NCBI GenBank assembly: GCA_031835245.1
Contig: JAVKOQ010000167.1
Span: forward strand, 57,124-121,123
From: Balamuthia mandrillaris
Taxonomy: Eukaryota > Discosea > Longamoebia > Balamuthiidae
Reading direction: 5' to 3'
Length of the DNA stretch: 64,000 nucleotides
The position numbers were made by a program, and so were the translations under genes. The notes under the pieces are model-generated. The model saw only the letters and a program-made list of their open reading frames with translations, made no database searches and was not told the DNA's origin. Below, piece after piece: positions 54,828 to 63,162 of the stretch (the first letter of the stretch is position 1; each line of letters starts with the position of its first letter).

Positions 54828-55216
54828 TAAGAATCCGAACGCTTAGATAAAGGCGCTCCATATTTTGAACGCTTTTTTGTTCGTGTAATATTTTCTCGTC
54901 AACTAAAGTCATATTTTCCACGCATAAGGCTAAACCGCACCCCAGGAAGATCATTAGCTCGTCCTCCACAAACCATTACGGACGAATACTCTTGCAAATT
55001 ATGACCCTGGCCCGGAATATACGCCAAAACTTGACGCTTTGTTGATAAACGAACTTTCGCGATTTTACGTTGCGCCGAATTAGGTTTTTTTGGTTTTACA
55101 ATACGCAGCTTAACACAAGTCCCCTTAAGTTGAGGATTACCTTGAAGTGCTGCTGTATTATTAGTCGGAACTTTTTTTCTGCGCCAATATCTTAATAACT
55201 GGTGAAACGTAGGCAT
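54827..55216 (-). CDS. rps12: Mitochondrial ribosomal protein S12
   Basis: MPTFHQLLRYWRRKKVPTNN, GTCVKLRIVKPKKPNSAQRK, VLAYIPGQGHNLQEYSSVMV and GGRANDLPGVRFSLMRGKYD are diagnostic of S12. UGA at 54899-54901 must be read as Trp; the frame then continues through KKRSKYGAPLSKRSDS, the conserved R-SKYG C-terminus, to TAA at 54827-54829. That gives 129 residues, the normal length. The last base of the stop overlaps the rps7 ATG. The ATG at 55216 matches the universal start. Confidence 0.95.
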
Positions 55217-55655
55217 TATTTACTCTAATAAAAAAAGAACGTGACAAAGTAAGCACAGTTAACAACATTGAATATGACGAAGACCGCGGTAATAAACACG
55301 ACTGGACAAAGCTTAATGTACAAAAATTAGACCGAACTTGAACAAAAGGAACCAACATACGGTTGCCTTGCGTAAACGCGATACTAGAAAGACAGTTAGC
55401 GATGACTGTTCAACTAGAAGAAGAAGCACAAAACAACGACGTTTTACTTATCCAAAACAAACCTTCAAACGAATGAAGTTTAACAATAGACAAATTAAAT
55501 TTACGTAATAAATGTACCAAAAGTGAAGTATTTTTTAATTTATGCGCAGGCATTACAAAATAAAGGGAAAAACAAAATGAAGATGCAGGCAAAAAAAAAC
55601 GGGCAGGTAAAGACTTAGGATTAACGGGAGACGAAAACTGCGCTAAATAATACAT
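55161..55655 (-). CDS. rpl10: Probable mitochondrial ribosomal protein L10
   Basis: With UGA=Trp at 55410-55412, two short frames join into a 164-codon gene from ATG 55655 (overlapping the rpl11 stop as TAATG) to TAA 55161. The product has FSLYFVMPAHKLKNTSLLVH and LLRKFNLSIVKLHSFEGL, placed like the early beta-alpha units of L10. The C-terminus, CLLPRSSSYSMLLTVLTLSR then VNNAYVSPVIKILAQ, resembles the L10 LPSxExL...VLNAPxxxLVRVL tail. Its place between L11 and S12 is that of bacterial rplJ. Similarity is weak, and it overlaps the rps12 start by 56 bases. Confidence 0.5.
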
Positions 55656-56057
55656 TAGTTAAACGAAGTAAGGTAACCCCTTATATTTTGATAAGTTAAC
55701 TTTTGAACAAACATGCTACGAGAAGCAAAACTGTATAATACTAAAATACGATACAACAGAAGAGTATTCGAAACAAACTGGTTTCGATGCGCTTTCAAAA
55801 AAGCGGCGGCAGCTAAAGGGGCAACCGTAAAGGAAAAGGTATTATTTGAGAAAATATCGACGAAAACACGCAAAACCAAAATCTTTATTTAAAAATTGAT
55901 AATACGGGAATAGTTGAGTCATAAAATCAGAAACACTAATACCATACTGTCCCAAAACAGGAGATAAAAGCGAAGATATATTCTCAGCGCCCAAAGGAAC
56001 AAGAACCAAAATTTTTTTAACAAACGTTCTTTTTACTGTTAAATCACAAACTAACAT
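55655..56057 (-). CDS. rpl11: Mitochondrial ribosomal protein L11 with an apparent +1 frameshift
   Basis: From ATG 56057, LVPLGAENISSLLSPVLGQY and GISVSDFMTQLFPYYQFLNK match the L11 N-terminal domain (the PxLGQxGI-x-x-x-x-F motif). That frame stops at 55842. The continuing L11 sequence, LRVFVDIFSNNTFSFTVAPL and AAAAFLKAHRNQ, is in the next frame from about 55880 and ends TAA 55655-55657. The switch falls in the GATTTTGGTTTTG run near 55875-55890. A homopolymer sequencing error, a real mutation or programmed frameshifting would all look like this. The C-terminal rRNA-binding domain is short and diverged. Confidence 0.75.
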
Positions 56058-56085
56058 TATAAAAACGAATGTTTATCATGTAAAC

Positions 56086-56121
56086 AAAGAGGACTTGTAG
56101 TAAATTTTACAAGTCCTCTTT
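56086..56121. terminator. Perfect 14-bp hairpin between atp1 and rpl11
   Basis: AAAGAGGACTTGTA (56086-56099) and TACAAGTCCTCTTT (56108-56121) form a 14-bp stem with an 8-base loop. It sits in the atp1-rpl11 spacer, with atp1 stopping at 56175. It could be an RNA-processing or 3'-end stabilising element of the atp1 transcript. The role is inference. Confidence 0.6.
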
Positions 56122-56174
56122 GGAAAAAAAACCAAATATACTCTATACCAAATGACATATTTTCTGAAAAAGTT

Positions 56175-57719
56175 CTAAAATTTGGTTATTTTTTTAAAAA
56201 ACTTTAACCAAAAATGTAGAAACGTATTTCCATATGATTTATAATAATCAGTAAGGGTTAACAAACTTAGATGAACAGAAAAGATAGGTGATGTAACACT
56301 AAAGAAAACAAGGGCTTTTTCAAAAGATTTAATTTTGTCTAAAATAATATCAAACAAATAGCCAGACATGCCGGAAAAAAGAACTAACGACTGCATTTCA
56401 ATACTAAAAGGATTATATCGGTTTTGGGTTAACAACTGAGTCAACATTTGTCCTTTAAATAACAACGCCTTAGTTGCATCATCCAAATCAGAACTAAATT
56501 GAGAAAATCCTAAAATTTCACGATACTGTGCTAACTCCAATTTTAACGAACCAGCAATTTTCTTCATACAAAGCAACTGGGCAGCGGAACCAACACGGCT
56601 AACAGATAAACCAATATTAATAGCAGGTTTAATACCATTATAAAACAAATTAGTTTCCAGGAAAATTTGACCATCCGTAATCGAAATTACATTTGTTGGA
56701 ATATAAGCAGAAACATCACCAGCCTGCGTTTCCACAATAGGTAAAGCGGTTAAAGAACCACCAGAAAGCAATTTTGCTGAACGTTCTAACAAACGCGAAT
56801 GCAAATAAAACACATCTCCTGGATATGCTTCACGGCCAGGAGGTCGGCGTAATAACAACGACATTTGGCGGTAAGCCACTGCTTGCTTACTTAAATCATC
56901 AAAAATAATCAATGCATGTTCTTTATAATCGCGGAAATATTCACCAACCGCACAACCAGCATAAGGAGCTAAAAATTGTAACGGCGCCGCATCAGAAGCA
57001 GTAGCTGCCACAATAACAGTATAGTATAGCGCGTTAGATTTTGTTAATAAATCAACAAGCTGGGAAACCGACGAACGCTTTTGCCCAATAGCAACATAAA
57101 TGCAATATAAAAAATTTTCAAAGCGTTTTGTATCATTTTCATATTTTTGGTTTAGTATAGCATCAATACAAATAGCAGTTTTACCCGTTTGTCGGTCACC
57201 AATCACCAATTCACGCTGACCACGGCCTATTGGGATTAGACTATCAACGGCCTTAATTCCTGTTATCATAGGCTCATGCACCGATTTACGCGAAACGATA
57301 CCAGGCGCTTTAATTTCAACAGGCTTAAAAAGAAATTCTTCTTCAGGTAGCTTTATAGTTTCACTAACATCAATAAATTCTCCTAAGGAGTTAATAACAC
57401 GGCCAAATAAATGGGGACCTACACCGATTTTAAGGATCGAAGCGGATCCCATCACCTTATCGCCAGGTTTAACGCTACGATCAGAACCGAATAAAACAGC
57501 ACCAATATTTTTTTGGTTTAGATTCAAGGCCATACCCTTTAGCATGGACTTAGTATCTTTATTATAAAAGAATAACAGCTCGCCGACTTTGGCGCGCTTT
57601 AAACCGTTTACGGTAATAACACCATCAATCACAGTACTAACGACACCGGTAAATAGTTCACTGAACTTCGATTGTTTTTGAGGAGATAAAACTTTATTCA
57701 ACTTACCTGATTTCAACAT
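56175..57719 (-). CDS. atp1: ATP synthase F1 subunit alpha (mitochondrial)
   Basis: A 514-residue product from ATG 57719 to TAG 56175. Walker A is [15 protein letters not shown], preceded by [20 protein letters not shown]. Walker B region is [20 protein letters not shown], followed by [20 protein letters not shown] with the alpha-subunit Arg finger region [15 protein letters not shown]-type (here [20 protein letters not shown]). The protein is the non-catalytic nucleotide-binding subunit of complex V. Length is normal, although the last 60 residues are diverged. No internal UGA is needed. Confidence 0.97.
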   Translation of the reverse strand: MLKSGKLNKVLSPQKQSKFSELFTGVVSTVIDGVITVNGLKRAKVGELLFFYNKDTKSMLKGMALNLNQKNIGAVLFGSDRSVKPGDKVMGSASILKIGVGPHLFGRVINSLGEFIDVSETIKLPEEEFLFKPVEIKAPGIVSRKSVHEPMITGIKAVDSLIPIGRGQRELVIGDRQTGKTAICIDAILNQKYENDTKRFENFLYCIYVAIGQKRSSVSQLVDLLTKSNALYYTVIVAATASDAAPLQFLAPYAGCAVGEYFRDYKEHALIIFDDLSKQAVAYRQMSLLLRRPPGREAYPGDVFYLHSRLLERSAKLLSGGSLTALPIVETQAGDVSAYIPTNVISITDGQIFLETNLFYNGIKPAINIGLSVSRVGSAAQLLCMKKIAGSLKLELAQYREILGFSQFSSDLDDATKALLFKGQMLTQLLTQNRYNPFSIEMQSLVLFSGMSGYLFDIILDKIKSFEKALVFFSVTSPIFSVHLSLLTLTDYYKSYGNTFLHFWLKFFKKITKF

Positions 57720-57797
57720 TGAATAAATAAAAAGTTCAAGAAGTGTTCGGTATATAAAGAAACTCAGAATACTTCAACATACCGATCAGTATATCTA

Positions 57798-58040
57798 CTA
57801 AATAAATGGAATAGGAAAAGCCATCATAATAGCTAACAAACCAATAGCTTCTGTTAGCGCAAACCCTGGAATAGCATAACCAAACAATTCCTTTTGTAGT
57901 TTCGAATTGCGTACAAACGACAACAAAAGGCTACCAAAAACAACACCGACTCCCACACCAGCGCCAATTAGGCCGCTCGTGGCAAGTCCCGAACCCACCA
58001 TCTTTGCAGATTTTAAAAAAACTTCGTTACAAAATAACAC
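57798..58040 (-). CDS. atp9: ATP synthase F0 subunit c (mitochondrial)
   Basis: [60 protein letters not shown] and [12 protein letters not shown] form the two-helix proteolipid, with the proton-carrying Glu in ALTEAIGL. The stop is TAG 57798. The frame is open to a GTG at 58040; the first in-frame ATG (58001) would remove the conserved LKSAK start. GTG or another non-ATG start upstream is therefore likely, as for cob and atp6 here. The gene diverges from rps16 across 51 bases. Confidence 0.95.
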   Translation of the reverse strand: MLFCNEVFLKSAKMVGSGLATSGLIGAGVGVGVVFGSLLLSFVRNSKLQKELFGYAIPGFALTEAIGLLAIMMAFPIPFI

Positions 58041-58091
58041 AACAACACAACGAGGTCGCCGATAAAACTACAAATCACCCAGAAAACCAAA

Positions 58092-58337
58092 ATGAAATTT
58101 GTCGCGAAATTACAAAAATTAGAAAAAAAAAATGAATACCGAATAGTGATGCTAGATAAACAAAAAAAGCCACAAAGTGGTAAAACCAAAGAAATATTTG
58201 GCACATACAACGTGAAAACGAAAAAAACAATTATCCATATAAATAAATTACTTTTTTGGCTACCAAAAGGCGTAATGCTAACTAACAGAATCGAAAAATT
58301 ATTATTCAATAAATACAACTTTCTAAAAACTAACTAA
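58092..58337 (+). CDS. rps16: Mitochondrial ribosomal protein S16
   Basis: The 81-residue product reads MKFVAKLQKLEKKNEYRIVM, LDKQKKPQSGKTKEIFGTYN and HINKLLFWLPKGVMLTNRIE followed by KLLF. This follows the bacterial S16 pattern YRIV...D-x-x-x-x-x-x-G-x-x-x-E-x-x-GTYN...I-x-x-x-x-x-x-x-W-L-x-x-G-x-x-x-T. It is one of only two genes on the plus strand of the mitochondrial block. Its TAA overlaps the next ATG as TAATG. S16 is seldom mitochondrion-encoded, as far as I know. Confidence 0.85.
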   Translation: MKFVAKLQKLEKKNEYRIVMLDKQKKPQSGKTKEIFGTYNVKTKKTIIHINKLLFWLPKGVMLTNRIEKLLFNKYNFLKTN

Positions 58338-58585
58338 TGCTTGGACATTACTATACACTCAAATATATGCTTTGCAAACAAGACGAACTAAAACAGTGTA
58401 CATTCCACGGTGTCTGTATAAACAAGCGTAGAAAATACTTTAAGCTTGTGAATAAAATCAAACGCGAAATAATAGTGCTTCGACTACAGTCTGATCACCC
58501 GACCATTATATCAATGCGTCATTTAAAAAAAAAACACGAAAAAATTAAAAAAATTTTTTGAAAAAAAACGAAATCTACAAACTAG
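58337..58585 (+). CDS. rpl19: Probable mitochondrial ribosomal protein L19
   Basis: From ATG 58337: CTFHGVCINKRRKYFKLVNK, IKREIIVLRLQSDHPTIISM and RHLKKKHEKIKKIF fit the L19 scheme (Q-x-FxG-x-x-I, FxLRN, then SPxIxxI and a Lys-rich tail). UGA at 58559-58561 read as Trp extends it to TAG at 58583-58585, touching the 3' end of trnL on the other strand. In bacteria rpsP (S16) and rplS (L19) share the trmD operon. This pairing supports the call, which would be weaker on sequence alone. Confidence 0.6.
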
Positions 58586-58663
58586 CCGTCATCGGAATTG
58601 AACCGATACTCCAAAGGAAATGAGTTTTGAGCCCACCGCGTCTACCTATTCCGCCAGACGTAA
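58583..58663 (-). tRNA. trnL(caa): tRNA-Leu(CAA) with mismatched 5' acceptor end
   Basis: The sequence folds with D-arm GCGGAATAGGTAGACGC, anticodon loop CTCAAAA (anticodon CAA), a short variable arm and T-arm ATCGG-TTCAATT-CCGAT. The 3' acceptor strand is GACGGCT plus discriminator A. The 5' strand TTACGTC pairs only at positions 4-7; positions 1-3 (T, T, A opposite T, C, G) are all mismatched. Confidence 0.85.
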
Positions 58664-58671
58664 AGATTAAC

Positions 58672-58742
58672 TGGACACAATCAGAATCGAACTGATATCT
58701 TATGTATGCAAAACATACGTTCTACCATTAAACTATGCATCC
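58672..58742 (-). tRNA. trnA(ugc): tRNA-Ala(UGC)
   Basis: The acceptor GGATGCA pairs fully with TGTGTCC (two G-U pairs), with discriminator A. Anticodon stem TATGT/ACATA encloses loop TTTGCAT, anticodon UGC. T-arm is ATCAG-TTCGATT-CTGAT. Position 3-70 is A-U rather than the usual G-U identity pair of tRNA-Ala. Confidence 0.88.
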
Positions 58743-58745
58743 ACA

Positions 58746-58816
58746 TAGTCCCAATTGGAATTGAACCAATAACTCCTCGTTATGAGCGAGTAATTATACC
58801 ATTTAACTATGGGACA
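58746..58816 (-). tRNA. trnM(cau): tRNA-Met(CAU) with mismatched first acceptor base
   Basis: Anticodon loop CTCATAA gives CAU. T-arm is ATTGG-TTCAATT-CCAAT. The acceptor TGTCCCA pairs with TGGGACT at positions 2-7, but base 1 is a T opposite T72. The 27-43 pair is also non-canonical. CAU could also mark an initiator or a lysidine-modified Ile tRNA. Confidence 0.85.
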
Positions 58817-58836
58817 AAACAACACCCAAAGATTAG

Positions 58837-61206
58837 CTAATCGCCAGCCTTGGTATCAACCAAAAAACAAAACAGAAAAAAAACAAAAAGAAGCAGAAGT
58901 ATATCATCAAAAGTAGCAAACACGACCAAGTACAAAACAACTAATGATGCTACAAATAAGGTAACAAAAACATAGGAAAAAAAATGAGTGCTGAAGCCCA
59001 AACCTACCTTTTTCGATCACGCACGGAGAGTATTAACAATACCAAAAGGACCAAAAAATTCAATAAACCCCCGGTCAATCGACTTAAAGGTAATATGATG
59101 TGAAACAAATAAAACAATTTTAGACAACCAACGATAGAGAGCATGATCTTCTGATAAAACCGAAGACACGAACTTATAAAAACGTTTTTGATTACCTAAA
59201 ACCAAAAAGAATGCAAGCAAATCTGCCGTACCAACCACGCCAGGAAGCGCAAAAAGCAATGTATATATAACAAAACAAGCTAAAAAACCTATAAACACTG
59301 AAGGAAAGAAACACGCTATACCCAAACTCGATAAAAAAATACAAAAAACTACAAACATAGAGCACGAAACTCAATCATTTTTAAAAAAACGGTTGTATAG
59401 GCAACATAAACAATAATAAATAAAAAACACAGGACTTAAAAACAACTTATTTGCATACCAACAAATAACCCTATAATAAGAACACAATAAACTCCCAGAC
59501 TGCAAAGTATTCGAATAAAATACATAAAGAATAAAGATAAAAAACAAAGATAAAAAAAATGTAAACAATTTTAAACAGAAGGTAGGCCAACTAGCTATTC
59601 CAGAGGCAAAAAGTAATTCGCGAAAAGCTGCATTCGATATTACCGGAGACGGTAAACTCGACTGCCAATTCGTCAAACCTAAACCGACGTACATGTCTTT
59701 GAAAAAATAACCAGCAAAAATACTCAAAAAAGAAAGAACTACCAAAGGAAGAAACATAAACAAAGAAGGCTCATGTACATTTAAAAGATTTGATTTGAAC
59801 CCGTTATACGTAAATGGAAAGACAATAAATAGTAGCCGAAAAGAATAAAAAACACTTAACACAAGTATGATGTTGAAAACAAAAAACATGTATTTATAAT
59901 AAAAAAAGACGAAAGCACCGTTGCCCGCAAACCAAATATCAACCGAATCGAGAAACACAAAACTATAATAATTGCTAAAAATAATCTCCCATATTAAATC
60001 TTTAGAAAAATACCCTGATAAAAACGGAAATCCGACCAACGATAACGAACCGACAAAAAAAGACATATAGGTTAAAGGCATAAGAGCTACCAAGCCACCC
60101 ATTTTACGTGAATCTTGTTCGTCAGCCACCGCATGAATAATGGAACCAGCTCCCAAAAACAAAAGCGCTTTAAAAAAAGCATGGTTAAGCAAATGAAAAA
60201 GCGCAGCATTGTACTGAGAAAAACCACAGATTAGCAGCATAATACCCAAATGACTACAAGTGGAATATGCAATAATTTTTTTCACATCTGTTTGCATTAT
60301 CGCCGAAATACCAGCGAAAAGAGTCGTAGCAGATCCAACAAGTGTGACAAAAAATAAAACAAACGGCGCATGCTCAAACAAGATTGAAAAACGAATTAAA
60401 ACAAATACCCCCGCAGTCACCATAGTAGCAGCATGCAACAAAGCAGAAACAGGCGTCGGCCCTTCCATTGCATCTGGTAACCACATATGTAATCCTAATT
60501 GTGCAGACTTCCCCATAGTACCAAGAAAAATACACGAAGCAATAAGAGGAAGAACGCCTATTTCATACCCGAATATATTGAAATAAGTTGATTCATATAA
60601 ATGACAAGTAGCAAAAATAGTACCAAAGTTTGTACTTTTAAATACGAAAAGCATAAGGAGAATGCCAAAATACAAACCAAAATCACCAATACGATTTACC
60701 ACAATGGCCTTAATGGCAGACTTATTGGCTTCTGAACGACTGTACCAAAAATTTATCAACAAATAAGAAGCGAGGCCAACACCTTCTCAACCCAAAAAAA
60801 GCTGAAGTCCGTTATTAGCTGTAGCCATGACCAACATAAAAAACGTAAATAATGACAAACTAAAAATAAAACGGATGATATGAGGGTCCCCCGACATATA
60901 TTCCAAGGAATAAAGATGTACGAGAAAAGAAATAAACAACACAATACACAATAAAGTTACACTCACGCTGTCAAATAATAAAGATCACGTAACCTTAAAA
61001 AATGAAGCCTGAATTCACGTACCTAAAGGAACAATACAAACTGTTTTTAATATAATGACTTCATAAAAAATCAAAAATGAAGAAGAAAGAGATAAAAACA
61101 ACGATAAAAGTACAAAACGAAACAAAATATTTTTTGGCAAAAGTCGTCCAAAAAGAACTAAAAAAAAAATATTAAACAAACATCCAAAAATAGAAATTAA
61201 ATACAT
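58837..61206 (-). CDS. nad5: NADH dehydrogenase subunit 5
   Basis: A 789-residue product from ATG 61206 (overlapping nad6 by 10 bases) to TAG 58837. UGA is read as Trp at 61015-61017, 60985-60987, 60787-60789, 59371-59373 and 59017-59019. The 60787 codon is the invariant Trp of [20 protein letters not shown]. Other landmarks are [32 protein letters not shown] and [20 protein letters not shown], with the proton-channel Lys and His residues. The C-terminal block [20 protein letters not shown] is also retained. It is a membrane-arm antiporter-like subunit of complex I. The final 70 residues form a hydrophobic tail. In the standard code it would look like four pseudogene fragments. Confidence 0.96.
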
Positions 61207-61646
61207 TGGACTACGTGATGATGTAAATAATTAAGCTGCTGCTCAAAAATTTCTTGTCGTTTTACGTACAAATTACGATTAACTAATAAGGAAATGACAC
61301 CCACAATAACAAGAAAAAATAAAAAACCCAAAACTACAAGGTGAACGAAAAGATAATTATACAAAAACAACGCGATAAGCTTAATATCAGACACGGGGAC
61401 TAATGAAGAAGAAAGTGAATCGACAAAGTATACCGGATACGACCAACCCAGCAGCCCGGATTCGTAAAGAAAAAACATGTCAGTAAAAAGAAAATGACTT
61501 GTATAGTCACAATAATCCTCCAACGCATCGGCATCGGGAAGCCCATAAGACAAATAAGTAAAATATTCTACAGGCGGAAACGACAAATCAAAAATTGGAC
61601 GAATGGAATAACAAAAGCTATAATAAAAAATTACAGAATCAGCCAT
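61197..61646 (-). CDS. nad6: NADH dehydrogenase subunit 6, C-terminal half only
   Basis: The frame of 149 codons starts ATG 61646, with a stop (61653-61655) two codons upstream, and ends TAA 61197. The last 60 residues, IALFLYNYLFVHLVVLGFLF followed by FLVIVGVISLLV and NRNLYVKRQEIFEQQLN, match the last membrane helix and KRQ-IF-Q end of Nad6. The first 90 residues (PVEYFTYLSYGLPDADALED, a SHFLFTDMFFLYESGLLGWS stretch) are polar. They lack the first three or four helices, including the conserved TM3 that lines complex I's E-channel. The N-terminal half must be encoded elsewhere, or the gene is unusually diverged. Confidence 0.7.
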   Translation of the reverse strand: MADSVIFYYSFCYSIRPIFDLSFPPVEYFTYLSYGLPDADALEDYCDYTSHFLFTDMFFLYESGLLGWSYPVYFVDSLSSSLVPVSDIKLIALFLYNYLFVHLVVLGFLFFLVIVGVISLLVNRNLYVKRQEIFEQQLNYLHHHVVQCI

Positions 61647-61678
61647 TATACTTTATAATTTATAAGTTTTTTTCATAT

Positions 61679-62008
61679 TTATGAAATTTTTTTTCATTGA
61701 ACACGTTCCAATGCAGAAGGAAAGTACACGGAAAAAAGACCCCGAATACGATAGAAGACAACCAAGAGCGATATGCCCACGGAAGCTTCTGCCCCCGCAA
61801 AAGCAATAATAAACAAAGCAAAAATATAACCTAAAACGCTATGATTTAGGTAAGAAAAGTAAATAAACAATAAAGCTAACATAATTAACTGAAACTCTAA
61901 CAAAATTAGAATAAGAAAAGGATTTCTCTCGTTTAAAAAGAAAAACAAGAAAGATGAAAAATACAACAACAAAAGACTTAAAAAATAATAATCAATAAAC
62001 AAAACCAT
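61679..62008 (-). CDS. nad4L: NADH dehydrogenase subunit 4L
   Basis: From ATG 62008, NPFLILILLEFQLIMLALLF and FALFIIAFAGAEASVGISLL are the Nad4L core with its two membrane-embedded Glu residues. UGA at 61694-61696 is read as Trp, and the frame ends TAA 61679-61681 (109 residues). The start lies 5 bases after the cob stop. The spacing to nad6 is 32 bases. Confidence 0.93.
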
Positions 62009-62013
62009 TGCAA

Positions 62014-63162
62014 CTACGCCTTTTTAAAAGCAAATTTTGTATCTAAGGAAACTAAAATATTAACAAACACTAAAAAATAAAAAAAATAAAAGAGAGTCAA
62101 AAACTGGCTTAATTGAAAAAATGGAAATTCTATAGGTGTTCCACCAAGTCATCCTAACAAAATCGAAAAAACTATAAAATACCAATAAAACACCTTGTTA
62201 AGATTGCGGAACATATTACACTTTAATACGAAATTAATAATAAAAGGTAAAGCTGCAAGAACCGACAAAGCAAAAGCCAATACTAAAATACCTTGCAACT
62301 TGTTTGGGATGGAACGTAATATAGCATAAAAAAATAAAAAATACCATTCAGGAACGATATGCGACGGCGTTACCAAAGGATTAGCTAAAATATAATTATC
62401 CGGATGACCCAGATAATTTGGATAGAAAAAAACAAAAATAAAAAAAATAATTAAAAATACATAAAAACCAAAAAAATCTTTAACAATAAAATACGGACTA
62501 AAAGGAATTTTGTCCTTCGATAAATACAAACCGACAGGGTTGGAAGAGCCACGATCATGTAAAACAACAACGTGCAACACCACGAATAATAAAATTATAA
62601 ACGGCAACAAATAATGAAAACTAAAAAAACGATTAAGCATCACATAACTCACCGAATAAGCGCCCCACAAAAGAATTAATATATCATTCCCTATAACGGG
62701 AATAGCAGAAAACAAACTTGTAATAACAGTTGCCGCTCGAAAACTCATTTGACCTCACGGAAGAACATACCCTACAAACGCAGTAATAATCATTAACAAT
62801 AAAATAATAACACCTAATAACCAAAGTAATTCACGTGGTTTTAAATACGACTGATAATAGATATTTCTAAAAATATGAATATAAACAACTAAAAAAAAAA
62901 ACGAGGCACCATTTGCATGACAATAACGTAATAGCCATCCCCAATTAATATCACGCATAATATGCTCAACACTGTAGAATGCGTTATCAGAAAAAGGAAC
63001 ATAATACATAGCTAAAAAAATGCCGGTCACGATCTGGATAACCAAGCACAGTCCCGCCAAAACTCCATAATTCCACCAATAACTAATGTTCAAATAAACC
63101 GGATAAAGTAACAATGTGTTATAAACAAAAAGCAACAGGGAATTATTGAGGAGGAACCGCAC
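62014..63162 (-). CDS. cob: Apocytochrome b
   Basis: A 382-residue product from GTG 63162 (directly after the atp6 stop) to TAG 62014. [20 protein letters not shown], the haem-ligand helices ([40 protein letters not shown]) and [20 protein letters not shown] are all present. UGA gives Trp at 62755-62757 (LPWGQM) and 62149-62151 (before [10 protein letters not shown], the conserved end). At the Qo site the usual FWGATVIT reads FRAATVIT, so the positions equal to yeast 142 and 143 are Arg and Ala. It is the catalytic core of complex III. Confidence 0.97.

Noticed and set aside
58013-58318. Minus-strand hydrophobic frame opposite rps16, considered as the missing nad6 N-terminus
   Set aside because: Its hydrophobicity is the complement of the Lys-rich S16 gene, it ends inside the atp9 start region, and no Nad6 motif is present.
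59017-61206. nad5 as several pseudogene fragments
   Set aside because: All breaks are UGA codons at Trp positions. With UGA=Trp the gene is continuous to TAG at 58837.
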